Shown piece after piece: positions 7,315-15,200 of a DNA stretch of 21,694 bases (its first letter is position 1; every line of letters begins with the position of its first letter). The stretch is from Methanoregula sp. UBA154 (lineage in GTDB: Archaea; Halobacteriota; Methanomicrobia; Methanomicrobiales; Methanospirillaceae): the NCBI GenBank assembly GCA_002502245.1, contig DAPW01000025.1:1-21694 (forward strand), given 5' to 3'. Position numbers and translations under genes: made by a program. Below the pieces are notes generated by a model that was given only the letters and a program-made list of their open reading frames with translations, did not search any database and was not told where the DNA came from.

Positions 7315-9636
7315 TCACTCGGGGGCAGGGATCTCCGGGTGTGACCGCCCCGTCTCCGCCGTCACGGGCCGGCCCCCGAAGCGGTACATCAGGGAGATGA
7401 CGGCCGGCATGATCAGGATCGCACCGCCCAGCGAGAACCCGACGGTGATGACCGTGGTGATACCGAAATTCGAGATGATATTGAACTCCGAGAGCATGAG
7501 CGCGGCAAACCCGAAGATCGTGGTCAGGCCGGAGACGGTAATCGCGGTACCGATCTTCTGCACGCTCGTCTGGATCGCGGAGAGCAGGTCCAGGCCCCGC
7601 GCCAGTTCCTCATCAACCCGTTCCATGATCAGGATCGTGTACTCGGATGCCACCCCGATGGTCATGGAACCGAGGACTGCCGTCAGGGGCGTATAGTCAA
7701 GGCCCAGGAGGTACATGATCGCGCCGTTCCAGCCGACAATCGCAACGATGGGGATCAGGGGGGAGACCGCGTGGATTTTCCGGTACACCACGAGGAGGAA
7801 CGCGAGGATGAACACAAACCCGAGAACCGTCATGAGCAGCTTGGACTCACTGATGTCGTCCATGAGCGTAGCGAACATATCCAGGCTCCCGGTGATGCGG
7901 ACGGTGTCCCCGACCGGCGGGTAGAACCACGCAAGATCCTTCTGGATGACCGCGATCAGTGACCGGGCCTGCCCCATCTCCATATCAACGGTCGAGAACT
8001 CCATCACCGTCTCCATCCGGCCGTTGAGATACCGCTCTCTCGTCTCGGCCGGGATACGGCTGAGGGTCTGCTCTGTTGCGGAACCGGTCTCCGGGAGTAC
8101 CCCGTTGTTGTACTGGGAAAGGAGCGTGGCGATACTGGTGACACCGGTGATCCGGTCGTTCCGGGCGACCTCGTACTCCCCGAAATCCCGGATCCAGGCA
8201 AGGGTCAGCGGGTCCAGCACGTTCTCGCCGGACACCACGAGCGGGATGGTGCTCGTTGCGCCCATGGTCCGGGTCACCTTGTTCATGTTCACGAGCGCGG
8301 GCATATCGGCAGGCACAAAGGTCTTCTCGTCCGCGCTGATGGGAACCTCGTTGTCCAGCTGGAACCCGATGACCGCCACGAGGAAGACGGCCAGGATGAC
8401 GGGGACCGGGTGTTTTGCAATGGTGTACGCGAGGTTCCCGAGGGCCGCATCGTACCGCTCAATGAACGTTCTCTTCGAACCCCCAGGCGGGGCCGGCGCA
8501 GCGCTACCGGCCCCCGGCCCGGGCCCGCCGGTACCGGTCGCGGTTCCCGCCGGGGACTTTGCCCGGTAGGTGACCAGGATTGCAAAGACCGGGATGATGA
8601 TGAGGGCGGCGAGGTAGCAGGAGATCACCCCGACGGTGCAGGTGATCCCGAAATCCCCCACCATCGGGATAGGTCCCAGGATCATGCTGATGAACCCCAT
8701 CGCGGTGGCAAGCATGGCAACCAGAACGGCCGGGCCGGTCCGGGTGATAGTGGTGATGACGGCCTCTTTCAGCGTTGACCGGCGGATCTCCTCGTCCAGC
8801 CGCGAATGGATCTGGATCGCATAATCGATGCCGATCCCGATCAGCACCGGGAACGCCCCGATCACCACCATGCTGATGGGTGTGCCGGAGAGCCCCATGA
8901 ACCCGAAGGTCATGATAAGGCCGGATCCCACGGCCACGACCGGCAGGAGCGGGTAGCGCACGTGGCTGAAGAGTCCAAATACCGCCACCACCATCAGGAC
9001 CATCGCCGCCAGGATGAGGATGCCCATGGAGGACCCCATCACCACTTCCATCTCCTGGGAAAAAGCAGCCTCGCCGGAGATGATGACGGTCAGGCCGGGA
9101 GGGGGATGGGAGAGTTCCACCATGGTCCGGATGGAGTTGAGGACCTCTTCCTGCCGGTCGGCGGAGAGCCCCGGCCGGAGGGTGACCACGCTGATGGTCA
9201 TCATCTTTGAGGGGATGTAGCGCGCGACAACCTCCGGTGGCGAACGGCTGATGATCTGGTCAATCTCGGCCATCGAGCCCGGGAGCGTTCCCCCGTTCCC
9301 CTGCTTCAGCAGGTCAACAATCCCCGACACGCGTTCCACGGACGGCTCATTGGATATATCGGCCTGGAGCGCGTCGATGTAGTTCAGGGTCCCCGGGTTG
9401 CGGATATCATCCGTCTCAAAGATGAGCATCAGGGCATTTGAGCCGTAGGTATCGGTATAATGGGCGAGCAGGGCCCCGCGGGGGGAATCCTTGTCAAGAT
9501 AGGTATCGGTCCCCGTCTCCATCGAGACCAGGGTGAGACCGAAGATCATGACGAGAAATACGATGGCGGCGACGCCGGCGACCGCGAGAGGCCGCGTGGT
9601 TATCTCCGTTGCCAGCCATGCAAAGGGATTTTTCAT
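7315..9636 (-). CDS. RND superfamily exporter, HAE3/MMPL type
   Basis: The 773-residue product is an internally duplicated RND permease. Helix 1 (about 16-38) is followed by an extracytoplasmic domain of about 165 residues and a block of five helices, with a Gly/Ala/Pro-rich cytoplasmic linker near 365-390. Then the pattern repeats: a helix near 410-430, a second extracytoplasmic domain, and a final helix block. The equivalent helix-4 motifs are IGIGIDYAIQIHSR in the first half and IGVASEYTILIMER in the second, where the Asp-Tyr is replaced by Ser-Glu-Tyr. The size and duplication fit the largely archaeal hydrophobe/amphiphile efflux-3 family, thought to move hydrophobic molecules using ion gradients; the cargo is unknown. 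GGAGTGAT with 8-base spacing supports this ATG. No membrane-fusion partner is adjacent, as usual for the family. Confidence 0.92.
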   Translation of the reverse strand: MKNPFAWLATEITTRPLAVAGVAAIVFLVMIFGLTLVSMETGTDTYLDKDSPRGALLAHYTDTYGSNALMLIFETDDIRNPGTLNYIDALQADISNEPSVERVSGIVDLLKQGNGGTLPGSMAEIDQIISRSPPEVVARYIPSKMMTISVVTLRPGLSADRQEEVLNSIRTMVELSHPPPGLTVIISGEAAFSQEMEVVMGSSMGILILAAMVLMVVAVFGLFSHVRYPLLPVVAVGSGLIMTFGFMGLSGTPISMVVIGAFPVLIGIGIDYAIQIHSRLDEEIRRSTLKEAVITTITRTGPAVLVAMLATAMGFISMILGPIPMVGDFGITCTVGVISCYLAALIIIPVFAILVTYRAKSPAGTATGTGGPGPGAGSAAPAPPGGSKRTFIERYDAALGNLAYTIAKHPVPVILAVFLVAVIGFQLDNEVPISADEKTFVPADMPALVNMNKVTRTMGATSTIPLVVSGENVLDPLTLAWIRDFGEYEVARNDRITGVTSIATLLSQYNNGVLPETGSATEQTLSRIPAETRERYLNGRMETVMEFSTVDMEMGQARSLIAVIQKDLAWFYPPVGDTVRITGSLDMFATLMDDISESKLLMTVLGFVFILAFLLVVYRKIHAVSPLIPIVAIVGWNGAIMYLLGLDYTPLTAVLGSMTIGVASEYTILIMERVDEELARGLDLLSAIQTSVQKIGTAITVSGLTTIFGFAALMLSEFNIISNFGITTVITVGFSLGGAILIMPAVISLMYRFGGRPVTAETGRSHPEIPAPE

Positions 9637-10056
9637 CAGGCCGTATCACTCCCGAAAGGACGCGGGGATAGTGTTGCCGGATCTCCGGTGCGGGACCATC
9701 CGCCGCAGGGCATACATCCGGAGAAGAGGGATTGGTGCGGAGTAGCTGTTCATGCTCATAAAAAACTGACCGGTCCTTACTTCTCCGGTTTGTCAACCAT
9801 GGCTCATCAAACCATCTGACAGCCGGTCCTGCACCACCCCCGGCGGAGCGCCCGCCGGGCCCTTGCGTGAACTGCCCGGCAGCCGGGACGGTACTTCCGC
9901 GGGACGGTGCCCGAATGCCACGAACCATCGTCACGGCAGTGCAGGGTTCATGGACCGGGGCAATTGAAACGAGAACGGGAGAACGGGACAGCGACGAACC
10001 AGCCGGGCCCGGCACGGGAGGCGCCCGGCCTGGGTCCGGCAGGGCAGGCACCCGCT
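9637..10056. other. Intergenic region, no gene recognised
   Basis: This 420-base gap separates two minus-strand transporter genes. It must contain the promoter of the exporter gene. The long minus-strand frame across it (9494-10051) is rich in Arg, Pro and Gly and overlaps the exporter's start, so I treat it as a shadow. Confidence 0.4.
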
Positions 10057-11577
10057 TTACTTCCCGGCAATCACCGCCCAGGCGGGAAGCTCGGGGGAGA
10101 TGCCGAGGGCTCCCGGCACTACGAAGACCATGAAGAGCGTGATCAGGATGCAGCCGATGATATTCAGGGCAAAACCTGCCCGCATCATCTCCCGGGTCGA
10201 GATATACCCGGAACCGTACGCGATCGTATTGGGCGGCGTCCCGACCGGGAGCATGAACCCGAGCGATGAGGCAAGTGCCACCGGGATCATCAGCAGCATC
10301 GGGTTGATACCCATCGACACCGACGTGATCGCTATCAGCGGGATCATGATCGATGCCACCGCCGTGTTGGAAACCACCTCGTTGAGCAGGGAGATGAAGA
10401 GGGCGATGAGGAGCACAATCACCACGAGCGGAAGTCCCGCGAGACGGATGAACGAATGGGCGATCAGGTCAGCAAGCCCGCTCGCAAGGATCCCCTGCGA
10501 GAGACAGATCCCGCCCCCGAACAGGATAAGGATCCCCCAGGATATCCCTTTCGCCGACTCCCAGTCAAGGGTAAAGATCCGTTTCTCGATATTGACGGGG
10601 AGCAGGAAGAGGACGAGCGCCCCAAAGACCGCGATGCCGGCGTCAGTGAGCCCCGGAATGCAGGTGGTTATTCCGGGGATGACCAGCGGGCCGATCACCT
10701 TCGGCGTCCGGACTATCCAGGCAATCGCCACGGAAAGGAAGACCAGGAGTGTCCATTTCTCTCCCGTGGTAAGCGGGCCGAGGTCGTCGAGCTCGTGCAC
10801 GACCAGGGCGCCGGTCCCGGTTATTTCCTCCGGCAGGTGGCGGTACATGACGGAGGTGAGCCAGAACCAGGCGATGAAGAGGAACAGGACCATAAAGGGA
10901 ACCGCAAAGATCATCCAGGAGAAGAAATCAATCCCGGGTGCCTCCGGAAACAGGGCCGGGATCTGGGCAGCCAGGATCCCGTTCGGGGGAGTCCCGATCA
11001 GGGTTGCCATCCCCCCGATGGTTGCCGCATAGGCAATGCTGAGGAGGAGGCAGGTCGCAAACTCGCGCTTTTCGGGCTGCTCCCCGTTCCTGGTACCGGT
11101 CCCCGCCGGCATGAGGGTCGAGACGAGCGCGAGCGCGATCGGGATCATCATCATCGCGGTGGCGGTATTGGAGATCCACATCGAGAGGAACGCGGTGGCA
11201 GCCATGAACCCCAGCACCAGTCGCTTTGTCCCGGAACCGGCCCAGCGTATCACCGTGAGTGCGATCCGTTTGTGCAGGTTCCACCGCATCATGGCCGCGG
11301 CGAGGAGGAACCCGCCCAGGAAAAGAAAGACCGTCTGGTCTGCATAGGAGACCGCCGCTTCTTTCGGTGACAGGATCCCGAGCGCAGGGAACAGGATGAA
11401 GGGCAGGAGTGCCGTGGCATAGATCGGGATGGCCTCCGTGATCCACCAGACCAGCATCAGTCCGGTCACCGCTGTGACAAGCTGGGCCGGAACAGGAAAC
11501 GTCTGGTGGTCCAGCGGGAGGAGGGCGATGAGCAGGAAAAGGAGGAGCCCGCCCGCGATCCCGACCGGTTTTTGCAT
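10057..11577 (-). CDS. DASS/SLC13 family anion symporter (dicarboxylate or sulfate type)
   Basis: The 506-residue product is hydrophobic throughout and shows the inverted duplication of divalent anion/Na+ symporters. The paired SNT motifs are at 136-138 and 403-405, each followed by a GTPPN motif (195-199 and 446-450, the second in VGTPPNTIAYGSG). In DASS structures these motifs form the Na+ and carboxylate sites. The preserved pairs indicate an active sodium-coupled transporter in the cytoplasmic membrane. The substrate (C4-dicarboxylate, citrate, sulfate or another) cannot be told from sequence. The ATG is preceded by a weak CAGGA only. The gene is on the same strand as the downstream exporter but 420 bases apart, so the two are probably separate transcripts. 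Confidence 0.92.
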   Translation of the reverse strand: MQKPVGIAGGLLLFLLIALLPLDHQTFPVPAQLVTAVTGLMLVWWITEAIPIYATALLPFILFPALGILSPKEAAVSYADQTVFLFLGGFLLAAAMMRWNLHKRIALTVIRWAGSGTKRLVLGFMAATAFLSMWISNTATAMMMIPIALALVSTLMPAGTGTRNGEQPEKREFATCLLLSIAYAATIGGMATLIGTPPNGILAAQIPALFPEAPGIDFFSWMIFAVPFMVLFLFIAWFWLTSVMYRHLPEEITGTGALVVHELDDLGPLTTGEKWTLLVFLSVAIAWIVRTPKVIGPLVIPGITTCIPGLTDAGIAVFGALVLFLLPVNIEKRIFTLDWESAKGISWGILILFGGGICLSQGILASGLADLIAHSFIRLAGLPLVVIVLLIALFISLLNEVVSNTAVASIMIPLIAITSVSMGINPMLLMIPVALASSLGFMLPVGTPPNTIAYGSGYISTREMMRAGFALNIIGCILITLFMVFVVPGALGISPELPAWAVIAGK

Positions 11578-11990
11578 GTCCTGAGAGGTTTTTCACCATG
11601 GGGGATGAACCTTTCCACTTCACCGCCGGCCACCGCGTTTTACGGTACCGTGCAGCACTACGCCCGGAGAGGAAAGAGAGGAGGGTGGAGGTCGTCGCTT
11701 TGGAGGATTTTTTTGAGAACCGCGGGAGGAGTTTGCCCGTTCAAAAACGGGGGATTTTTTCCACCATTTTTCCGCACCCCGTGCAGAAAACAATACCAGA
11801 CATGGCAGAGCGGCAGGGTATTTCTCCGGACCACCGCAGGGGCGGACCGTCCGACCTTCACCCGGCCGGTCGTGACCCGCACGGCCGGAGTAAAAAATAC
11901 TTAACTCTTGCCGGCCAAAAGTCTCTTCGACAGGCTCTTCCTGATTGAGCAGAACGGATCCAAAAAGAGCAGACGAAAAAGGCGGGATAC
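11578..11990. other. Intergenic region between divergent genes
   Basis: It contains the promoters of the anion symporter (leftward) and the SRA-HNH nuclease (rightward). For the latter, a TATA-like AAAAAATACTTAA lies near 11891-11903. Several T-runs are present (11707-11713, 11755-11760). No coding frame with a ribosome site was seen. Confidence 0.4.
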
Positions 11991-13283
11991 ATGTACGAGA
12001 TTGAGGATATCATCAATTCATCAGAAGAGGATTCTTCTGATGTTCCCGATGAAGAGGCCGACGATCTTTCCTGGGCCGTGGAAGATGGTGCTGCCATAAA
12101 AAAGACCGACCGTCCGGTCTTCCTGTACCGGGAAACGGTAATACCGCCGACTATCCGGGAATTTTTTGCTGCTGACGGCCTGGGGCCCGGGCAGAAGCGA
12201 CGGATCGTGCTCTGGCACGGCGGGAACCGCTTTGACGCGTTCATCGAGAAGACCGTCCACGCATCCCCGCGGACGCGGATGCGCTGGAAACCGGATTTTG
12301 CGGCAGTGCTGCGGAAGGAATATCCCCAGTGGCTCGAATTTTTCAACAAGATCCGGGCGGAATCCGCAGATACCCCCTCCATACAGTTCACCCGGCGGCA
12401 GGAGCCCGATCACTATACCGTTGAGCTGGAGGGCGCCCCGTCACAGGACGCAGCAGCAACGGACTTCGAGGTCCCGGTCCAACCCGGCGATACCATCGAC
12501 AATGATACCTTAAAGGCGATCTTCCGGTGCAGCCCGCAGGGGGCTATACGGCGGTCGCACGGGACCAACAGTCTCGTCCTCATCTCGGACCACACGAAGT
12601 CCGCCTACGAGGACAAGTGGATCGGAAAGATCTTCCACTACACAGGGATGGGCGTGACCGGGGAACAGAGCCTCTCCTTCCAGCAGAACAAGACCCTTGC
12701 CGAGTCGCGGGAGAGCGGTGTCCGGCTCTGGCTCTTCGAGGTCTTCGAGGAGGGCCGTTACGTGTATATCGGCGAAGTGGAGCTCACCGACCACCCCTAC
12801 CGCTCCCGGCAGCCCGACAGCGAAAAAAACATCCGGGATGTCTATATCTTCCCCCTGAAGCTCAAGGGACACAACCGTCCCCCGCTCCTGAAAAAGACGC
12901 TGCTCGAGACAAAAGAGGAGACGGTCCGCAAAAAAGCGCACAAACTGCCCCTGGACGAGCTCGAGTTTGTGGCAAAATATGCGCTCAAGGAAGGCGGCAG
13001 GCGCGAAGTTGTGTCCGAGGTATTCGAGCACGACCAGATCGTGTCCGAGTATGCAAAGCGGCGGGCCGCCGGGACCTGCCAGCTGTGCGGGGCGCCTGCC
13101 CCCTTCAGCGACCGGCACGGCGACCCGTTCCTGGAGATCCACCACCTTGTCCCGCTCGCGGAGGGCGGGACCGATACCGTGGAGAATGTTGCCGCGCTCT
13201 GCCCCAACTGCCACCGCAGGATGCACGTGCTGGACCTGCCGGCGGATGTGGCCGTGCTCAGAAAGAAGCTCGCAGGGCCCTGA
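11991..13283 (+). CDS. SRA-HNH modification-dependent restriction endonuclease (type IV, McrA-like)
   Basis: The 430-residue product has three parts. Residues 1-38 are acidic. Residues about 40-150 form a compact domain (PVFLYRETVIPPTIREFF...RRIVLWHGGNRFDAFIEKT...) that may be a small beta-barrel DNA-binding domain, but I cannot name it. Residues about 165-295 look like an SRA (SET and RING associated) domain: GDTIDNDTLKAIF, GTNSLVLISDH, WIGKIFHYTGMG, EQSLSFQQNKTLAES and VYIGEVEL. SRA domains flip and read 5-methyl- or 5-hydroxymethylcytosine. Residues 360-415 are an HNH nuclease: C363-x2-C366, LEIHH (H384, H385), N399, and C404-x2-C407-H408 with H412. This SRA-HNH order is that of ScoMcrA-like enzymes that cut modified foreign DNA. 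GGCGGGAT precedes the ATG. No methyltransferase is nearby, as expected for type IV. Confidence 0.88.
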   Translation: MYEIEDIINSSEEDSSDVPDEEADDLSWAVEDGAAIKKTDRPVFLYRETVIPPTIREFFAADGLGPGQKRRIVLWHGGNRFDAFIEKTVHASPRTRMRWKPDFAAVLRKEYPQWLEFFNKIRAESADTPSIQFTRRQEPDHYTVELEGAPSQDAAATDFEVPVQPGDTIDNDTLKAIFRCSPQGAIRRSHGTNSLVLISDHTKSAYEDKWIGKIFHYTGMGVTGEQSLSFQQNKTLAESRESGVRLWLFEVFEEGRYVYIGEVELTDHPYRSRQPDSEKNIRDVYIFPLKLKGHNRPPLLKKTLLETKEETVRKKAHKLPLDELEFVAKYALKEGGRREVVSEVFEHDQIVSEYAKRRAAGTCQLCGAPAPFSDRHGDPFLEIHHLVPLAEGGTDTVENVAALCPNCHRRMHVLDLPADVAVLRKKLAGP

Positions 13284-13380
13284 TGCCAGGGGCTCTCTCT
13301 CACCATACCGACCTCTCCGGCCCGTGTCAGGAAATCGTTTCTGCATACGCAGCCGGAATCCAACGGAGAAGGAATCAACC

Positions 13381-13617
13381 ATGGATAAAAAATGGAGCAG
13401 GATATCATCCGGCCCGGACCGCTGCTTCGGGTCCTTGTATGCATTCTTCATGCACCGGGACCTGTACCCGGAGTTTCCGGAGACGGTCCCCCTCAGGGAA
13501 CGGGAAGAGGGTGTTCCCCCGGTCCTGGCAGGTGCCATGAGAGGCACAGACCGATGGGCCGGAGATCCAGCACCTGACAGGTACTGGTGGAACCATGCAT
13601 TATCGATCAAGGCCTGA
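13381..13617 (+). CDS. Possible small protein (78 residues), unknown function
   Basis: I recognise no family. The frame starts at an ATG preceded by GGAGAAGGA at suitable distance. It ends 15 bases before the next gene, whose ribosome site lies immediately after this stop, as in an operon. The sequence has an aromatic-rich middle (CFGSLYAFFMHRDLYPEF) and a RYWWNHAL end, with no membrane segment or metal site. The frame stays open far upstream into the nuclease gene, so openness alone is weak evidence; the ribosome site and spacing are the arguments for it. Confidence 0.4.
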   Translation: MDKKWSRISSGPDRCFGSLYAFFMHRDLYPEFPETVPLREREEGVPPVLAGAMRGTDRWAGDPAPDRYWWNHALSIKA

Positions 13618-13632
13618 AAGGAGTTCCGGAGA

Positions 13633-14136
13633 ATGCAGGATCCCATGAACAACATTATCCTGATCGGCATGCCCGGCGCAGGGAAGAGTACCGTGGGGGT
13701 CATCCTTGCAAAGGCCCGGGGCATGCAATTTATTGATACGGATATCGTGATACAGGAACAGGCCGGACGGCTCCTCCAGGAAATGATCGATGAGGACGGG
13801 GCGGAGAGGTTCAAAAAAAACGAGGAGCGGACAATCCTGTCCCTGCACGCCCGCAACGCGGTGATTGCCACGGGGGGCAGCGTTGTCTTCAGCAGGCGGG
13901 CAATGGAACACCTGAAATCAACGGGCATTGTCCTGTACCTGGCGGTCTCCTTTGAGGAGATGGAAAGAAGGCTCAGGAACATCACGACCCGCGGCATTGT
14001 CCGCGTTCCGGGCCAGAGCCTTCGTGATATGTACAACGAGCGGATCCCGTTGTACGAACAGTATGCAGACCGGACCATCGAGTGTACCAGTGACGATTTT
14101 GAGACGGTTGTCCGGAACATCATGGATGAACTGTAA
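13633..14136 (+). CDS. P-loop kinase of the shikimate kinase type
   Basis: The 167-residue product has the bacterial shikimate-kinase fold: Walker A G12-MPGAGKST-T20, the substrate-binding DTD (35-37), the second glycine motif ATGGS (79-83), a LID region with R120 and R124, and R137 in ERIPLYEQYAD. Shikimate kinase phosphorylates the 3-hydroxyl of shikimate with ATP in aromatic amino-acid synthesis. The arginine normally found in FRxxE, which contacts shikimate, is K61 here (RFKKNEE), and the usual GGG is GGS. Most archaea use an unrelated GHMP-type shikimate kinase, so this could be an acquired isoenzyme or a kinase for another small molecule. AGGAG lies 9 bases before the ATG. No other aro gene is nearby. 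Confidence 0.8.
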   Translation: MQDPMNNIILIGMPGAGKSTVGVILAKARGMQFIDTDIVIQEQAGRLLQEMIDEDGAERFKKNEERTILSLHARNAVIATGGSVVFSRRAMEHLKSTGIVLYLAVSFEEMERRLRNITTRGIVRVPGQSLRDMYNERIPLYEQYADRTIECTSDDFETVVRNIMDEL

Positions 14137-14499
14137 GACGTTCCAGGGCAGGTTCCGGTTCCGGTGCCGGGAGCAGGTGTGATGGGTGCGCAGGACGGCA
14201 CCGCCCCCTGTCCTGCCCGATCCCGGCCGCTCCTTCGATCCCAAAGCGGCCGGAGAGGTCTTGGGCACCCGGTACTCCCTCACCGGTCCCGCGGGGCACG
14301 TTCCCGCACCGGTAAAAGGATGCCGGCAGGTCATCCGGGCCTCTGACAGGTACGACCGGCCGGAAAAGACTTCCTTCTTTCGCATTCGCACCGGAGGTTC
14401 GCGGCTGCACGATCTCCGCAGGGAAGTGCGGGAGGGGGCCTTGGGCCAGGGGATGTCCCCCTGCCGGGCCGAACGGTACGCCGGACCATATATGCCCCG
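14137..14499. other. Intergenic region left of the tandem repeats
   Basis: A GC-rich gap of about 360 bases. Open frames run through it on both strands but are rich in Arg, Pro and Gly, lack ribosome sites and overlap one another. I see no RNA gene in it. Confidence 0.4.
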
Positions 14500-14628
14500 T
14501 TCCTGTGAACGGATAGAACGGGACTCAACGTTCCGGGAATATCCGTACCGTTTTTGATATGCTTTTCCGGATTTTACGAAGCTCTAAATCGTCCCGGAGC
14601 CAGTCCGGCAATTGAGGAATATTCTTAT

Positions 14629-14649
14629 ACTCCTTTATTTCCACAGGAG
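14629..14649 (-). promoter_or_regulatory. Origin recognition box 1 (diverged)
   Basis: The minus strand reads TCCTGTGGAAATAAAGGAGT. It differs from boxes 2 and 3 at three positions, one of them in the G-string (GGAG in place of GGGG). It probably binds an Orc1/Cdc6 initiator more weakly, if at all. Confidence 0.55.
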
Positions 14650-14843
14650 TTAACGACGGAAAACCGGAAAGGGCCCGCGCGTTGCGGGGCCGGGTCCGGC
14701 AGAGACGGCCGCACCGGTCTTGTGAACGGATAAAAGGGGACGCACGTTCCGGGAATATCCGTACCGATTTTGATATGCTTTTCCGGATTTTACGAAGTTA
14801 TCGCCGTCCCGGAGCCAATCCGGCAATTTAATAATATTCTTAT

Positions 14844-14864
14844 ACCCCTTTGTTTCCACTGGAG
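14844..14864 (-). promoter_or_regulatory. Origin recognition box 2
   Basis: The minus strand reads TCCAGTGGAAACAAAGGGGT, preceded by C. The TCCAGTGGAAAC core and the following G-string match the archaeal ORB as I know it from Sulfolobus, Aeropyrum and haloarchaeal origins. An AT-rich stretch (AATTTAATAATATTCTTATA) lies immediately on the G-string side. Confidence 0.75.
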
Positions 14865-15058
14865 TTAACGACGGAAAACCGGAAAGGTGCCGCGGGTTGC
14901 GGGGCCGAAACCGGCAGCGACGGCCGCACCGGTCTTGTGAACGGATAAAAGGGGACGCTATTTTTGAGGATATATTTACCGGTTTTGATACCTTTTTCTG
15001 GATTTTACGAAGTTATCGCTGTCCCGGAGCCAATCCGGCAATTTAAGAATATTCTTAT

Positions 15059-15079
15059 ACCCCTTTGTTTCCACTGGAG
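15059..15079 (-). promoter_or_regulatory. Origin recognition box 3
   Basis: It is identical to box 2 over all 21 bases and lies exactly 215 bases further on, in the same orientation, with a similar AT-rich neighbour (AATTTAAGAATATTCTTATA). Confidence 0.75.
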
Positions 15080-15200
15080 TTAACGACGGAAAACCCGCTG
15101 CCGGAGTGCATGGGGCAGTGCGGTCGGTACCCGGGGAGCATCGTACCTGAAGAAGGTTAATCAGTCACCTGCGGTATACAGAATCCATACGATCACACCT

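Larger units (their letters stand above)
14500..15094. repeat. Three tandem repeats, 215-217 bp period, each with one ORB
   Basis: TGTGAACGGATA begins units at 14504, 14721 and 14936. GTTAACGACGGAAAAC ends the conserved part at 14649-14664, 14864-14879 and 15079-15094, a spacing of exactly 215 bases each time. Units 2 and 3 are nearly identical except for about 40 bases at the start; unit 1 is more diverged and the GC-rich spacer is missing after unit 3. Each unit runs from AAAAGGGGAC-like sequence through an AT-rich part (TTTTGATATGC, ATTTTACGAAG, AATTTAATAATATTC) to the ORB. The structure fits a replication origin or an Orc1/Cdc6-binding array. Confidence 0.85.

Noticed and set aside
12510..14201. 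563-codon minus-strand frame
   Set aside because: It is antisense to the SRA-HNH and kinase genes, both of which have clear family motifs. Long shadow frames are expected in GC-rich DNA.
14186..14557. 123-codon plus-strand frame between the kinase gene and the repeats
   Set aside because: It extends into the first repeat unit and has no ribosome site; unremarkable Arg/Pro-rich composition.
14650..14859. Minus-strand peptides in the tandem repeats (VETKGYKNIIKLPDWLRD and variants)
   Set aside because: The frame occurs in all three units but breaks at different points after about 30-40 codons, has no ribosome site, and begins inside the ORB. DNA conservation explains it better than coding.
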